Below, in pieces: positions 24,330-34,781 of a stretch of 64,000 nucleotides of DNA. Position numbers and translations under genes: made by a program. The stretch comes from Aralia elata (lineage: Eukaryota; Streptophyta; Magnoliopsida; Apiales; Araliaceae): assembly GCA_034770075.1 (NCBI GenBank), contig CM068377.1, forward strand, positions 78,480,406 to 78,544,405, in the 5' to 3' direction. Numbering within the stretch: the first letter of the stretch is position 1; each line of letters opens with the position of its first letter. The notes under the pieces are model-generated. The model had not been told where the DNA came from and made no database searches. It saw only the letters and a program-made list of their open reading frames with translations.

Positions 24330-24500
24330 AGAGTGAGCTGCCTATGCTGCCCTTGCAGTGCATCCGCCAGTAAATGTAGATCTTGCTATGAGAATAATAT
24401 GAGAGAGAGAGAGAACAACTTTCTTATCCTAAAAGCTTAAGCTATTAGATGGAGGGCCCAACAATGTATATCATGCTAACAGTATCCATCAAGTACATAC

Positions 24501-24705
24501 ATCTGGAACTGATGAATCACTGGAGGAAGCATCAATGGAGTTCATGGACAGACCTTTTAACGTCACCAATTGTTAATTCCCTTCTAGAGATCTTCAGCAT
24601 CAAGCACAAGCACGCAATTCTGTTGACCATAATGCATATATTTCAATGCCTCTCTTAAGGTGTCACCGAGACCTTCACATATTTATCTGTCATGGCCTGA
24701 GAAAC
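24501..24705 (-). pseudogene. CLC-F: CLC-f-like chloride channel, first CBS-domain exon relic
   Basis: The minus strand reads VSQAMTDKYVKVSVT, then LREALKYM, then QQNCVLVLDAEDL, then a GDVKRSVHEL-like stretch, and finally DASSSDSSVPDV. This order matches the first CBS domain and the linker of plant CLC-f. At least three small indels shift the frame. CAG/GTTTCT at 24705 and GAT/GTATGT at 24501 look like the original splice sites. This exon lies upstream (minus-strand sense) of the relic at 16057-16282. Confidence 0.75.
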
Positions 24706-24852
24706 CTGATTGCAGTATAGTAAATTCAAGAAAGTTGAGCCACAGATACGAAAAAGCTTCTTGACAAATAATCAGAAAACATATGGCAGGAACAAATTTG
24801 GCCTTTTACGCATGATAAATTCCATATAAGAATGGGAAAAAACAATTTAAAC

Positions 24853-25085
24853 TCCAGATTTTCCAGATACATTTCTTCCTCAATTAATTCATGATTGCCA
24901 CCATTTCCGAGGACAGCGAGTTCCAAACCATCTCAGTCACTTTGTCGCCAAGTACCCTCCTTGATTTTGTCTTCAACTGGTGAAAGAATAGAATAACCTC
25001 TTGATAAGGTTTTTGTCTCTGATGCCTCCACCTCCTTGGACTGGTTTGTTACAGAGGGCGCCCATATTGCTAACCCAACAGCACC
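24853..25085 (-). pseudogene. CLC-F: CLC-f-like chloride channel, exon after the last membrane helix
   Basis: The minus strand reads GAVGLAIWAPSVTNQSKE, a Ser/Glu-rich linker with RGYSILSPVEDK and TWRQSD, a single in-frame TGA, and then LELAVLGNGGNHELIEEEMY. This corresponds to the end of the transmembrane part and the acidic linker before the CBS domains of plant CLC-f. Acceptor ATCAG at 25086-25090 and a GTTTAA donor at 24852 fit. The exons for the pore helices are not recognisable upstream before the transposons begin at 26161, so the gene is 5' truncated or split by the CACTA block. Confidence 0.75.
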
Positions 25086-26160
25086 CTGATTGAAAAGGAT
25101 GACATTAGAAGCTCTGGAATTTTAATGCGATACAATAGATGGAGAAAAACTAAATCAACCATTAAAATGACACCTAACTTGGACGCTAACCTTCTGAAGT
25201 TCAGATGCAGTGCCAGTCATGCAACCACCTGAAAGTATGTAAATATAGTTCTTACTACAGAAAATTTTATCTCACATAATGGTAACGAACGATTACACAT
25301 TTGTATCATTCTGATTGCACATTTTTATAATGCAAACACAACTATGAGCCAACCAGAATCTGAGCCTTTTTGATCCTTAATGGGTGGCAGGTGATAGCGA
25401 ATAATCATACAGAAACAAAATGACTTGACCATGCATTTATCGCTATTTTGAACTAGCAAACTATAGAGGCACAATGGTAAAATGTTAGTCGTACGCAAGT
25501 ATAAAGAAACTAAAGTTGCTGTTTGTACATTATTAATACTTTCCTCCGTTCCCCAAGAAGAACCCATTTGTCAAAAACTTTTGTTCCAAAAAAAATCGAC
25601 TTATTAGTGATAGTAGTATAGAATGACATCATTTCCTCAAGTTTACCATCATAATTTCACTATCATACCACACGACTAGACTAACTATTTACTATTTTTA
25701 GGGATATACACAGAACAAAAATATATACTTAATACTCATAATTTTTACAAATGAGACTATTTCTATTAAACAAAGGTAGTATATCAAAATTTACCAAACC
25801 ATTTTAGCGAAATGACAAAGTGTCAGGATTTTACTTCCGGGAGATTTGGTTGAGAAAGTAAAAGCATTATTCAAAACATGAATATAAACTTATAAAACAT
25901 AAAAATCCGCAATAATATAGCCATTGAAAACATAACTTGTAACGAATGTTAAAAAGGCAATTATCTCTATCATAAAATTTAGTTACAGTTGTAAAGTGCA
26001 TAAAAATGGTAAATTAGTTGTTCCATAGCTTAAGCTTCACTCTTAAACCGCTGAAGTAAACATGATAAAACAGATCACTCGGTAACAGATGGATTCAAAA
26101 GCTTTGTAAGATCTTTATGGGCCAGTTGAGCCGTGCAAAACCAAAGACCTTGTCAGGTCC
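25086..26160. other. Degraded CLC intron or intergenic DNA
   Basis: No clear exon was found. A short open stretch at about 25190-25230 (minus) has splice-like edges but does not match the CLC region expected there. A MITE candidate lies at 25539-25779. Confidence 0.4.
25539..25779. mobile_element. Degenerate Stowaway-like MITE
   Basis: The left end after TA reads CTTTCCTCCGTTCCCCA and the right end reads AACAAAGGTAG before TA, so the TIRs are recognisable but diverged. About 240 bp, AT-rich and noncoding. Confidence 0.45.
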
Positions 26161-26587
26161 TGTTGGTACCTGACCTGAGAATAGAGATAGAAACAGAGAT
26201 AGATAGAGAGAAACTGAGATAGACCAAAGATAGATATAGAGAATTAGATAATTTTGGGAGGAAGAAGGATAGAAAACTCAGGAATTTCTATTGAGTTCGT
26301 GAGAGTGAAGAGAGAGATAGAGAAAATAAGGAGAAAGCTTAAACAAGCTTCTCTTCAATTCATTAATTCACTGGTTTCATAAAACTTGGAGAATAATTCT
26401 CAGTTACAACTATTTATAGAGAGAGAATGCTGAAAAGTAAAGCTACTAACCTACACTACTTTTCTTATTCTTCACTCAAATATATCTAACTACCCCATGT
26501 GCCATGAGCCATGGCTTACATATATATGACAACTACTAGAATTTACTATTAGTTGGTCCTATTTCCTAGTTTACCGTTGCCTTGACA
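26161..26587 (-). repeat. 3' LTR of a truncated minus-strand LTR retrotransposon
   Basis: On the minus strand it runs from TGTCAAGGCAACGG (26587) to GGTACCAACA (26161), so it has TG...CA ends. It includes a TATAAATAG-type box near 26415 and a C/T-rich leader. It is preceded (minus sense) by a purine-rich AGGAGGAGGGAA tract. Only one LTR is present; the outer flank is GGTCC and no partner duplication was found. Confidence 0.7.
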
Positions 26588-26905
26588 TTCCCTCCTCCTT
26601 TAGAACATTCATGTCCTCATGAATTTGTACCAAAAACAGAACAATTGTAACTCAGGCTAGTGTCTCTTCATAATTTCCTCTATGATCAAAGATGAAGCTT
26701 TTGAGTTTGCTTATTGAAACTTTGCCATTGCAAGGCCTGTCCACGTGTTCAATGAAAAGTCTTGCTTTACAATTATCTTCTTGAATTTTTAGCTGTTGTT
26801 CCCCTTGAATATCAGGGGATACCCCATAGTTTAAAGGAGAGACTTTGAGGTCATTTGCACATTCTTATTGCTTCATTTTCCATTTAAAGAGTGACCACTT
26901 ATAGT
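26588..26905 (-). pseudogene. Internal 3' end of the same truncated LTR element
   Basis: The minus strand carries an open stretch reading LNYGVSPDIQGEQQ and further to DHRGNYEETLA before a stop. Untranslated sequence with GAGGACATGAATG and the polypurine tract follows. This looks like the C terminus of a polyprotein plus 3' UTR, cut off where the CACTA terminus begins. The lineage is not determined. Confidence 0.4.
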
Positions 26906-26912
26906 TGCCAAA

Positions 26913-27190
26913 CCCTACAAGAAAATGGCCCAACAACGACTAACTCTATCAGCGACCGCAGAATCCTGTCGCTAATGTTATTAATAACGACCGAATAGAA
27001 ATCTAGTCGCTATTTAATATTAGCGACCGTATGCGGTCGCTAATCTAAATTTTGCCGCCATAAATTTGGCAGAAATGTTGGCGAGGAGGCTATTTGCGAC
27101 AAAGTACTTTCAGCGACCGCATCACAGTCGCTAATACATCCACGTCATTTAAAAACAGCGACCGCATGCGGTCGCAGAATGCGGTCATTG
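26913..27190 (+). repeat. CACTA terminal and subterminal repeat region
   Basis: After the terminal CCCTACAAGAAAA come at least seven copies of AGCGACCG or its inverse CGGTCGCT, including the palindrome GCGACCGCATGCGGTCGC near 27159. In CACTA elements such subterminal arrays are binding sites for the element's own regulatory protein. Confidence 0.65.
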
Positions 27191-28580
27191 ATTATCTTTA
27201 ATCTAATCAGATTCGAGTAGACCAAGAGGCGAAAGAAAGAAAGAAAAAGAAGAGGGAGCAGAGGGAAGAGAGGGGGTTGCCGCCGCTACCGCCGCTGCTG
27301 CCCGCGAAGTCACCATCGACTAAGCCCAAATCGCTTAATTTATTGTAAGCATTTATTTAATTGAATTTTTTTTTGTCAATTTGTTGATTCGAAGATGTTC
27401 AGAGGAAGGTAATTGGAATTTTGGTTTTAATACTTTTTAAAATCCGAAATGTAATATTGTTTTTTTTTTGTTTTTTGTCAATTTGTTGATTCGAAGATGT
27501 TCACATTCATCGCAAAATAATAACCAAGGGAATTAATAATATGTTGTGGTTCATTTCGTAGAGCTATGAAACTAATTATCACCTTCTTCAAAGTGAATAA
27601 TGGCTTCATTTCCTTTTATTATTGATGTGGAGGTTAAAGATAACTATTGACAGTCAGTGATATATGATGAGACGTGTTCCTTTAGGGTCATATATCAAGC
27701 TCCTATTGTGAGACTGCTGTTACTGATAAATTATTGCTTTTCAATATGGTGTTCAGTGTTCTCATAGTTTACTGACCTTGGGAGTGGATTTAATTTGTTG
27801 TTACCTCCTGGAATTCGCCATAAAAAAAATCCATATTACATTCATATTTCTACTTATTTGCTATTTATTCATGTTGATTTTACCATTTTGTCATCTAGAC
27901 ATACCATCAATGACTACTTGAGCATATTCTGTAGTATTTTATTTCAGACTTATTTGAGCTTGTCTATGATTTCTGGCATTGGTTTATGCATTTCTTATTT
28001 GTTGACGTAGTTGCACTATTCTTTATCCCAATTAATGTACTAGGAATTTAGTATTATTATTCAACATCTCTTTATCTGCTATATTTGTGTTTGTTTCTAA
28101 ATATTTTGGCCAAGTGTCCTGGTCTATGATCAGTTTGAGCACTCTGATATAATAATTGACTTAATACAACTTGAATTAGAGCACTTTACATTAAGAAAAT
28201 CGTTGTAATTTGTAATTTGTGATGTAGTCGTTATTTTGAGCACTTTACATTTTGAGCAATCCGATATTCAGCATTTTTTTTATTACTATAAGCATGACTC
28301 GTTGCAATTTGTGATGCAGTCCGTTTATGCGAACATTAAGAAAATCGCAAATACAGGATTAACAAGTCATACTTGAAGAACCTCTTTAGCCCGTTTAAGT
28401 AATTACGTCGAGTGTTAACGAATCAAGTTTGTTCAAGCTTTATAGCCCGTTTAAGTAATCAAGTCGAGTGTTAACGAATAGCGTAGTGTTCAATAACACT
28501 AATCAATATCATAAGTATCCTCACCTATTCATGTTTTCATTTTCTTGAAAAATATGTTTTAGAAATTAAATTTTCAAAAA
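27191..28580 (+). other. CACTA internal noncoding region
   Basis: A purine-rich tract (27225-27275) is followed by CCGCCGCTACCGCCGCTGCTG-like codon-repeat sequence and a stop. That is reminiscent of a 5' leader plus the start of a captured or original gene, but no product can be named. A roughly 57-bp direct duplication (TAGCCCGTTTAAGTAAT...GTGTTAACGAAT) lies at 28388-28490. The rest is featureless. Confidence 0.4.
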
Positions 28581-28589
28581 TAAACTAGG

Positions 28590-28723
28590 TACTATTTACT
28601 TAATTTCTCAATACTAAATAAACTAAGTAGAATTTATTTAGTTTCTCAATACTAAATAAAATAATAAAAATAAAAATAAAATAAAATTAAATAAAGTACA
28701 ATAAAATAAAATACTACAATGAA
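28590..28723. repeat. AT-rich minisatellite, left part
   Basis: Units of the type ACTTAGTTTCTCAATACTAA followed by runs of AATAAAATAAA. The array is cut by the solo LTR and resumes at 33134. Confidence 0.8.
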
Positions 28724-31700
28724 TGTGGCGCCCCCAAATCCAGGTACTTGAAACCCGAACTTGGTGTTACACGATACCATTTCTTTGAGCGGAAAAAAAT
28801 AAAATTTACAAACTTAATATATACATATCAGAGTTGTCTAATCCCAAGTACGCAACCTTTAAGCATGTTCATTACATGATAGATAATAAATATTATCGCC
28901 TTAATAAAGTCTAACTATTACAAACAACACCTGGTACTCTATTCTTTGAGCTTTCCTTTGCCCTTGTCTTTGCCAGAGCCTTCTGGTCTATCACCCTTAG
29001 CTGAAAACATTTAAGTCAAAGCAAGAATGAGCATTCAATTGCTCAGCAAGTAATAACAAATATAATAATGCGCTAAAGAAGTAAATGTTTTCTTTGAGGC
29101 CTACTTCTACCACGAATCAATAGTGGTGAAGTCATTTGAAGACATTCTTAATAACATATTAAATCGTTTTAAAAATTTTGAAACAACATATTTACCATGA
29201 ATGCTGAGCGGTCAGTAGACCACGAACTTTTATTTTTCATTTTCGAAAAGGTTTAAACAGAAATTCATCTGCAAACCAATCTAGTCTCACAGACATGTAG
29301 GGTGATCAGCCCCATTATGTCCTGTATTGATCAATACTGTCTGTTTGAACGCTAAACGCATTCACTCTGTTCGCCTTGGGCACAAAAACATATTCCCCTT
29401 TTAGGGTTGTTCATACTCAGTCTGGAGTCCTAACTAAACAACTCAGTTGGACGACTTAAACATAACTTTTAGTATTCAACAATGTATTTCGAACTATGTC
29501 TAGCCGAGTCAAATGGCTTAGACAGACTGTAAACCATAATACATGTACTGAACTTCAATAATAAATAACAAGATTTGTCATATCAAAGGATTTAAGTTGA
29601 ATAGTTCTTGTGTAACAACAGTAGTTTATACAAGTGGGGACACTTGTATAATGAAAGGTAATAATGAGATATTAATAAACAATAAATGAATTGAGTACAA
29701 TTTCATAATGTAAGAATAATTGCATAAACGAATCATGACAGATATGAATAATTAACAATAATTATTCACGAGCATGCTTTGAAATTGATAACTCATGATG
29801 AGTTAGGAACTAATCACAACATATACCTGTTCGCACAAAATAAAAGTAGTGCATAAGGTTTAGATACTTGCCTGGTTCGCTGATTACTGCTACACAATAT
29901 AGCTTAAGCTTTTATCTTTAATACGAAGTCCTATCATCAATAAAATTATTATTTTTTAATTAGAATAATTCAACTTAACACTTAGTACTGCTTATTTGCA
30001 GTTATCATACAGCTTAACACATTGTCACATATCCATATCAGTCATTAAAACATTTAAAAACATTCATTAAGTCAAACTATGTCCATTTGGTTTAAGTTTG
30101 ACACTATTTCGATGTCTTGATTGCATTATCGGACAATAAACAAGTTTCTTTTTAATGAAACTTTGTTCAAGAACTTAAATATCATCTTAGATAATTTGTT
30201 TATCAATTGCAACATTTTTTTCAATTGTTAAAATCATTTATAATGATTTTTCAGTCATTAATAACATTTATAATGATTTAATAAATAAATAATTTCATTT
30301 TCATTAATATTCAAATAATTAAAATATTAATGAACTACATGTCAACACATTAAAAGTTATTTATTATTACTTAAAAATATTTTTAAAACATTATTATCGC
30401 TTTTAAATGATTTTTAAAGTATTAAAATCATTTTTAAATAATTACCATTAATATTAAATATTAATGTAATTCATGTCAAATATTTAAAGTTATTAAATAT
30501 AACTTAAAAATATTTTTAAAACATTTTTATTGCCTTTAAATGATTTTGAAAACATTAAAACCATTTTTTTAAATAATTTATTTAATATAAATATTAAATA
30601 AACTAATTACCATTAATATTAATTAATTAATGAAATTCATCACAAAATATCAAAAGTTATCAAAAATAACTTAAAATATTTTCTAATATCATAATATAAT
30701 TTTTCATGATTTTTCATGAATTAAAACCATTTTTAAAGAATTTATTTAATATAAATATTAAATAAATTAATTACCATTAATATTAAATATTAATTAAATT
30801 CCTATGAAAATATTAAAAGTTATTTAATATAACTTAAAATACTTTTTAAAACATTAATATCATTTTTAAATGATTTTTTGAGATATTAAAATCATTTTTT
30901 AACTAATTTATTTAATATAATAATTAAATAAATTAAATACCAATAATAATTAAATAAATTAAATTTTTAATGAAATTTATGTAAAAATATTAAAAGTTAA
31001 TTTTTATAATTTAAAATAATTTTTAAAATAATTTTATGTATTTTTAATAATTTATTTCTATTTATTTAATTAAATTAATTAATTTTTATTAAAAACCGTC
31101 GCTAAAGGCTTTTAGCGACGAAAAGTGTCGCTATAGGTGTTCTTCAGTTCATGAAGAACACCAAGAACAGCCCAGTCCATGTCGAGGAGGCTACTTTGAG
31201 CGTTAATAACTTGCAATCTGGACATGATATGGTCGTGATTTCACTTCTAGATTGTTAACCTACTGGCATACTACAACTACAAAGCTTTAAACATATCACA
31301 CCATTAACAGAGCAAGATCTATGGTCTCTGACATTTGACTGTCAGACCATGTTTTTAACTTAGAAAATTTTCTGGGTTTTCCAGAAAGTACAACTTTTAT
31401 GATCGATCAAGGACTTTTGAGCTTGCATAACCTTCGATCTAGACATGCTATGATCGTGATTCCACTTCCAGTGTACTAACCACATAACATACTACATATA
31501 AGAACCTTTAAACACAACAAATGATTAACAGGTAAAGATCTACGGCGTCTGACATTTGACTGTCAGGCCATTGTTTACACTTTGAACAATTTTCTTAAAT
31601 CTTCAATTTCGTGCATCTAGATGTTATGGATTCATGATATAACAACCCAGATCATTAAATAACATAATATACAACATATTTAAACACAAAAACATAAAAT

Positions 31701-33133
31701 TTATCTAAGCATACAAGATCTAGCTTAGGGTTAGGGTTTTATACCTTCTTGAGAAATTTTTGATTTTCACTTTTTGATTCTGACCTTGGCTTGCTATGGG
31801 GTGTTTTTGGTTAATCTTAGGACTTATTTTTGGAGAAAATTTCGTGGGTCTAGGAGAGAGAGAGAGTCTTGGCTTTGGTTTAGAGAATAAAATGAAATAT
31901 TTCTTTTCTTTTTCTTTCTTCCATTCCAATCTTTTGATTCAATGAATCTGAGCATGCTAGCTGTCACATTTCTGCTGATTGAAGTTTATTTACAACATGT
32001 GATAATATCTTAGGTGATGAATCACCAAGATTTTGTAAAGATTTGCAAGCTATCCAATTAAAATAACACAAAAAGGTTATTTTAGTAAACTAACAAATAA
32101 TCTTAAGGGTATTCTAGTCCATGATGCATAATTCTAGGGTTTAATCCTTAGATTTTAACCTTTAAGGCTTCCCAAATAATTTCTAGGGTTTAAGAAATTA
32201 AGTTTAGTGATTTATAAATATTTAATTAGGACATAATAATTCAAAAATTAGGGTTTTAAACTTCAATTAGGGTTTTCAATAGAAAATTAGGGTTTCAAAT
32301 ATACATTAAGGTTTTCTAATTTGTAAATTAGGTTTTCCACTTAATTTACATTATTCACATAATGTTCATACATGCATTTAAATACAAATATAATTAATTA
32401 TTATATTTAATATTTAAATTACTTAAACAAAACAAATTCTTAATATCCAAAATACATATTCCTTTATTTTAAATATAATTATATCATTAATTATACTTAA
32501 AACTAATATCCATAATATACATTCACACATACACGTATAAATATAATCAATAGCATATTTAGTATTCGAATTTACATAAGAAAATAAATTCTTATTATTC
32601 ATATATCCATTATATAAACATGAATCCTTTTAAATATAATTACAACAATAATTATATTTAAAATTAAAATACATGACCATAGATCAAATTAAGGTTTTGA
32701 TTTGTAATGTCACTTTACCACATGTACCATACTTAATCAATTTAAAATAAATTGACTAATCTTACGAATTCATATTCTAAAGAAATAATCCAAGTAATAA
32801 TAATAATATTAATAATTATTTCTTAAAATATACATTTATTATTTAAATAATATAGTAATCATATTTTTATAAATAATCATATATCTTTAATATAAAAATT
32901 AATTTATTAACAGAATATAATTTATAATTATCAACTATTTCTTTAATAAGAAATTTATTTGAAACCATATATGAAATAAATATATCTACATATTATACAT
33001 TCACATTCCTTTCCTTACACGCATTCCCATACTTACTTTAATATATAATAAAAATAATTTTATTATATACATAAAAAAAAATTTATACGTAAAATTTCTT
33101 ATTTAAATATATCCAAAATCTTGGGTTATTACA
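28724..33133 (-). mobile_element. 4.4-kb solo LTR inside the minisatellite
   Basis: It begins TGTGGCGCCCCC and ends GGGTTATTACA, with a perfect 5-bp duplication ATGAA on both sides (28719-28723 and 33134-33138). It has no gag or pol. The interior includes very AT-rich degenerate repeats (30150-31080), two adjacent perfect hairpins (31097-31162), a tandem duplication of about 240 bp (about 31185-31640) and many TTAGGG/CCCTAA-type boxes. The reverse complement reads like a 5' LTR with a CT-rich leader, so minus orientation is likely. It is unusually long for an LTR. Confidence 0.8.
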
Positions 33134-33870
33134 ATGAACTAAATAGTATTTACTTAGTTTCTCAATACTAATTAAAATAATATAAATAAAAAAATAAAAT
33201 AAAATAAAACAAATAAAATAAATAAAATGAAATAAAATAATGAACTAATTAGAATTTATTTAGTTTCTCAATACTAAATAAAATAATAAAAATAAAATAT
33301 ACCTTTAAAATAAAATAAAATAAAGTACAATAAAATAAAATAAAGTAATATAATGAACTAAATAGTAGTTTCTCAATACTAAATAAAATAAAAAAAATAA
33401 AATGAAATAAAATAATGAACTAATTAGAATTTATTTAGTTTCTCAATACTATATAAAATTATAAAAATAGAATATACCTTTAAATTAAAATAAAATAAAA
33501 TAAAGTACAATAAAATAAAATGAAATAAAATAATGAACTGTTTAGAATTTACTTATTTTCTCAATATTAAATAAAATAATAAAAATAAAATAAAATAAAA
33601 CAAACAAAATAAAATAAATAATATAATGAACTAAGTAATATTTACTTAGTTTATCAATACTAAATAAAATAAAATAAAATAATTCAACATAAAAAATAAA
33701 ATAAAATAAAATAAACTAATGAACTAATTTGTATTTACTTAGTTTCTCAATTCTAAATAAAATAATATAAAATATAAAAATAAAATAACATAAAACAAAT
33801 AAAATAAAATAAATAATATAATTAACTAAGTAGTCTTTACTTAGTTTCTTAATACTAAATAAAAGAAAAT
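33134..33870. repeat. AT-rich minisatellite, right part
   Basis: About seven degenerate units, each roughly 90-130 bp. Each has TGAACTAATTAGAATTTA, then TAGTTTCTCAATACTAAAT, then (AATAAA)n tracts of variable length. It is continuous with the units at 28590-28723 before the LTR insertion. Confidence 0.85.
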
Positions 33871-34423
33871 AAAATAATACGTATACAGTTGACTAGTAAT
33901 TTAATAGTTAATATTACACAATATACAAATGCAACAATTTTTATTTGCATGCCTTCACAAGTACATCGACTCGTATTGAGACTAGTGCGTTTATTGGGCC
34001 TTGTAGCATCTTCTTGTTTTTCTTTCTTTTGCATGCAAAACTCTCCCTATCTCTCTTTAACAGAATTGAAAATGCTAATGGGAGGATACCTTAAAAGCCT
34101 AGTCTTTCTCAAGGTTCGTGTATTTCTTTGTGAGAGAAGCTTCGACAGAATCCAATACCCAACTGTAGAGCTCAGCATGATTTGATAACTTGACCAAAAT
34201 ATACCAAAAAAGTTCCGAGGGAGAGCTGGAGGGCTGAGTAGGGGGCATTGTAGGGGCCAAGAACTGACCTGTAGGGGGAGAGCTTAACCATCTAAAGCTA
34301 GCTCTTTCACCCCCTAAAGCTGTTAGTGCATTGTGTTGTGTTGGGGACCATGTAGGGTCCGGAGTTATAAGGGGGAGTATAAGAAGGAATTAAGTGTTAA
34401 TGTCATACTAGATATGTAAGAAA
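33871..34423 (+). other. CACTA internal region with a possible captured exon on the minus strand
   Basis: A + strand ORF at 33889-34185 has no recognised domain. On the minus strand, around 34080-34190, a more protein-like frame reads LSNHAELYSWVLDSVEAS and continues KKYTNLEKD with one TAG, ending near AAG/GTATCC, a donor-like site. No parent gene is recognised. Confidence 0.3.
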
Positions 34424-34725
34424 GCTCAAGTCATATGCTTACAAGTATGCTTAAATGTTAATCATATGCTTACAAGTATGCTCAAGTCATATGCTTAATT
34501 ACAAGTATGCTCAAGTCATATGCTTACATGTATGCTCACGTCATATGCTTACAAATATGCTTAAATGTTAATCATATGCTTACAAGTATGCTCAAGTCAT
34601 ATACTTACAAGTATGCTCAAGTCATATGCTTACAAGTATGCTCAAGTCATATAATTACAAGTATGCTCAAGTCATATGCTTACAAGTATACTCAAGTCAT
34701 ATGCTTACAAGTATGTTCAAGCTTT
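34424..34725 (+). repeat. 25-bp tandem repeat, about 11 copies
   Basis: The unit is GCTCAAGTCATATGCTTAC plus AAGTAT. Most copies are 25 bp. Two copies are 31-bp variants (GCTTAAATGTTAATCATATG...) separated by three ordinary units, which suggests a block duplication. The array lies just before the transposase start. Confidence 0.93.
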
Positions 34726-34781
34726 ATGACCATGCTATACATTAATAAGCTCATGTTGTCTGCAATAGATACCGTGATATC

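Larger units (their letters stand above)
16316..24371 (-). mobile_element. hAT element relic, split by a copia insertion
   Basis: The left TIR begins ATGGGCGGAT at 16316 and the right end is ATCCGCCAGT at 24362-24371, inverted with two mismatches. Perfect 8-bp duplications AAATGTAG flank both ends (16308-16315 and 24372-24379). The copia element landed 8 bp inside the left TIR. The remaining hAT DNA is about 1.1 kb and includes a relic of the hAT dimerization domain and a TA microsatellite. It sits in an intron of the CLC relic. Confidence 0.82.

Noticed and set aside
25190..25230. Additional CLC exon
   Set aside because: Splice-like edges exist but the translation does not match the pore region expected just before GAVGLAIW.
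31725..31740. TTAGGGTTAGGG stretch resembling an interstitial telomere
   Set aside because: Only two short copies; the typical plant telomere unit is TTTAGGG, and isolated CCCTAA boxes are common in plant leaders and LTRs.
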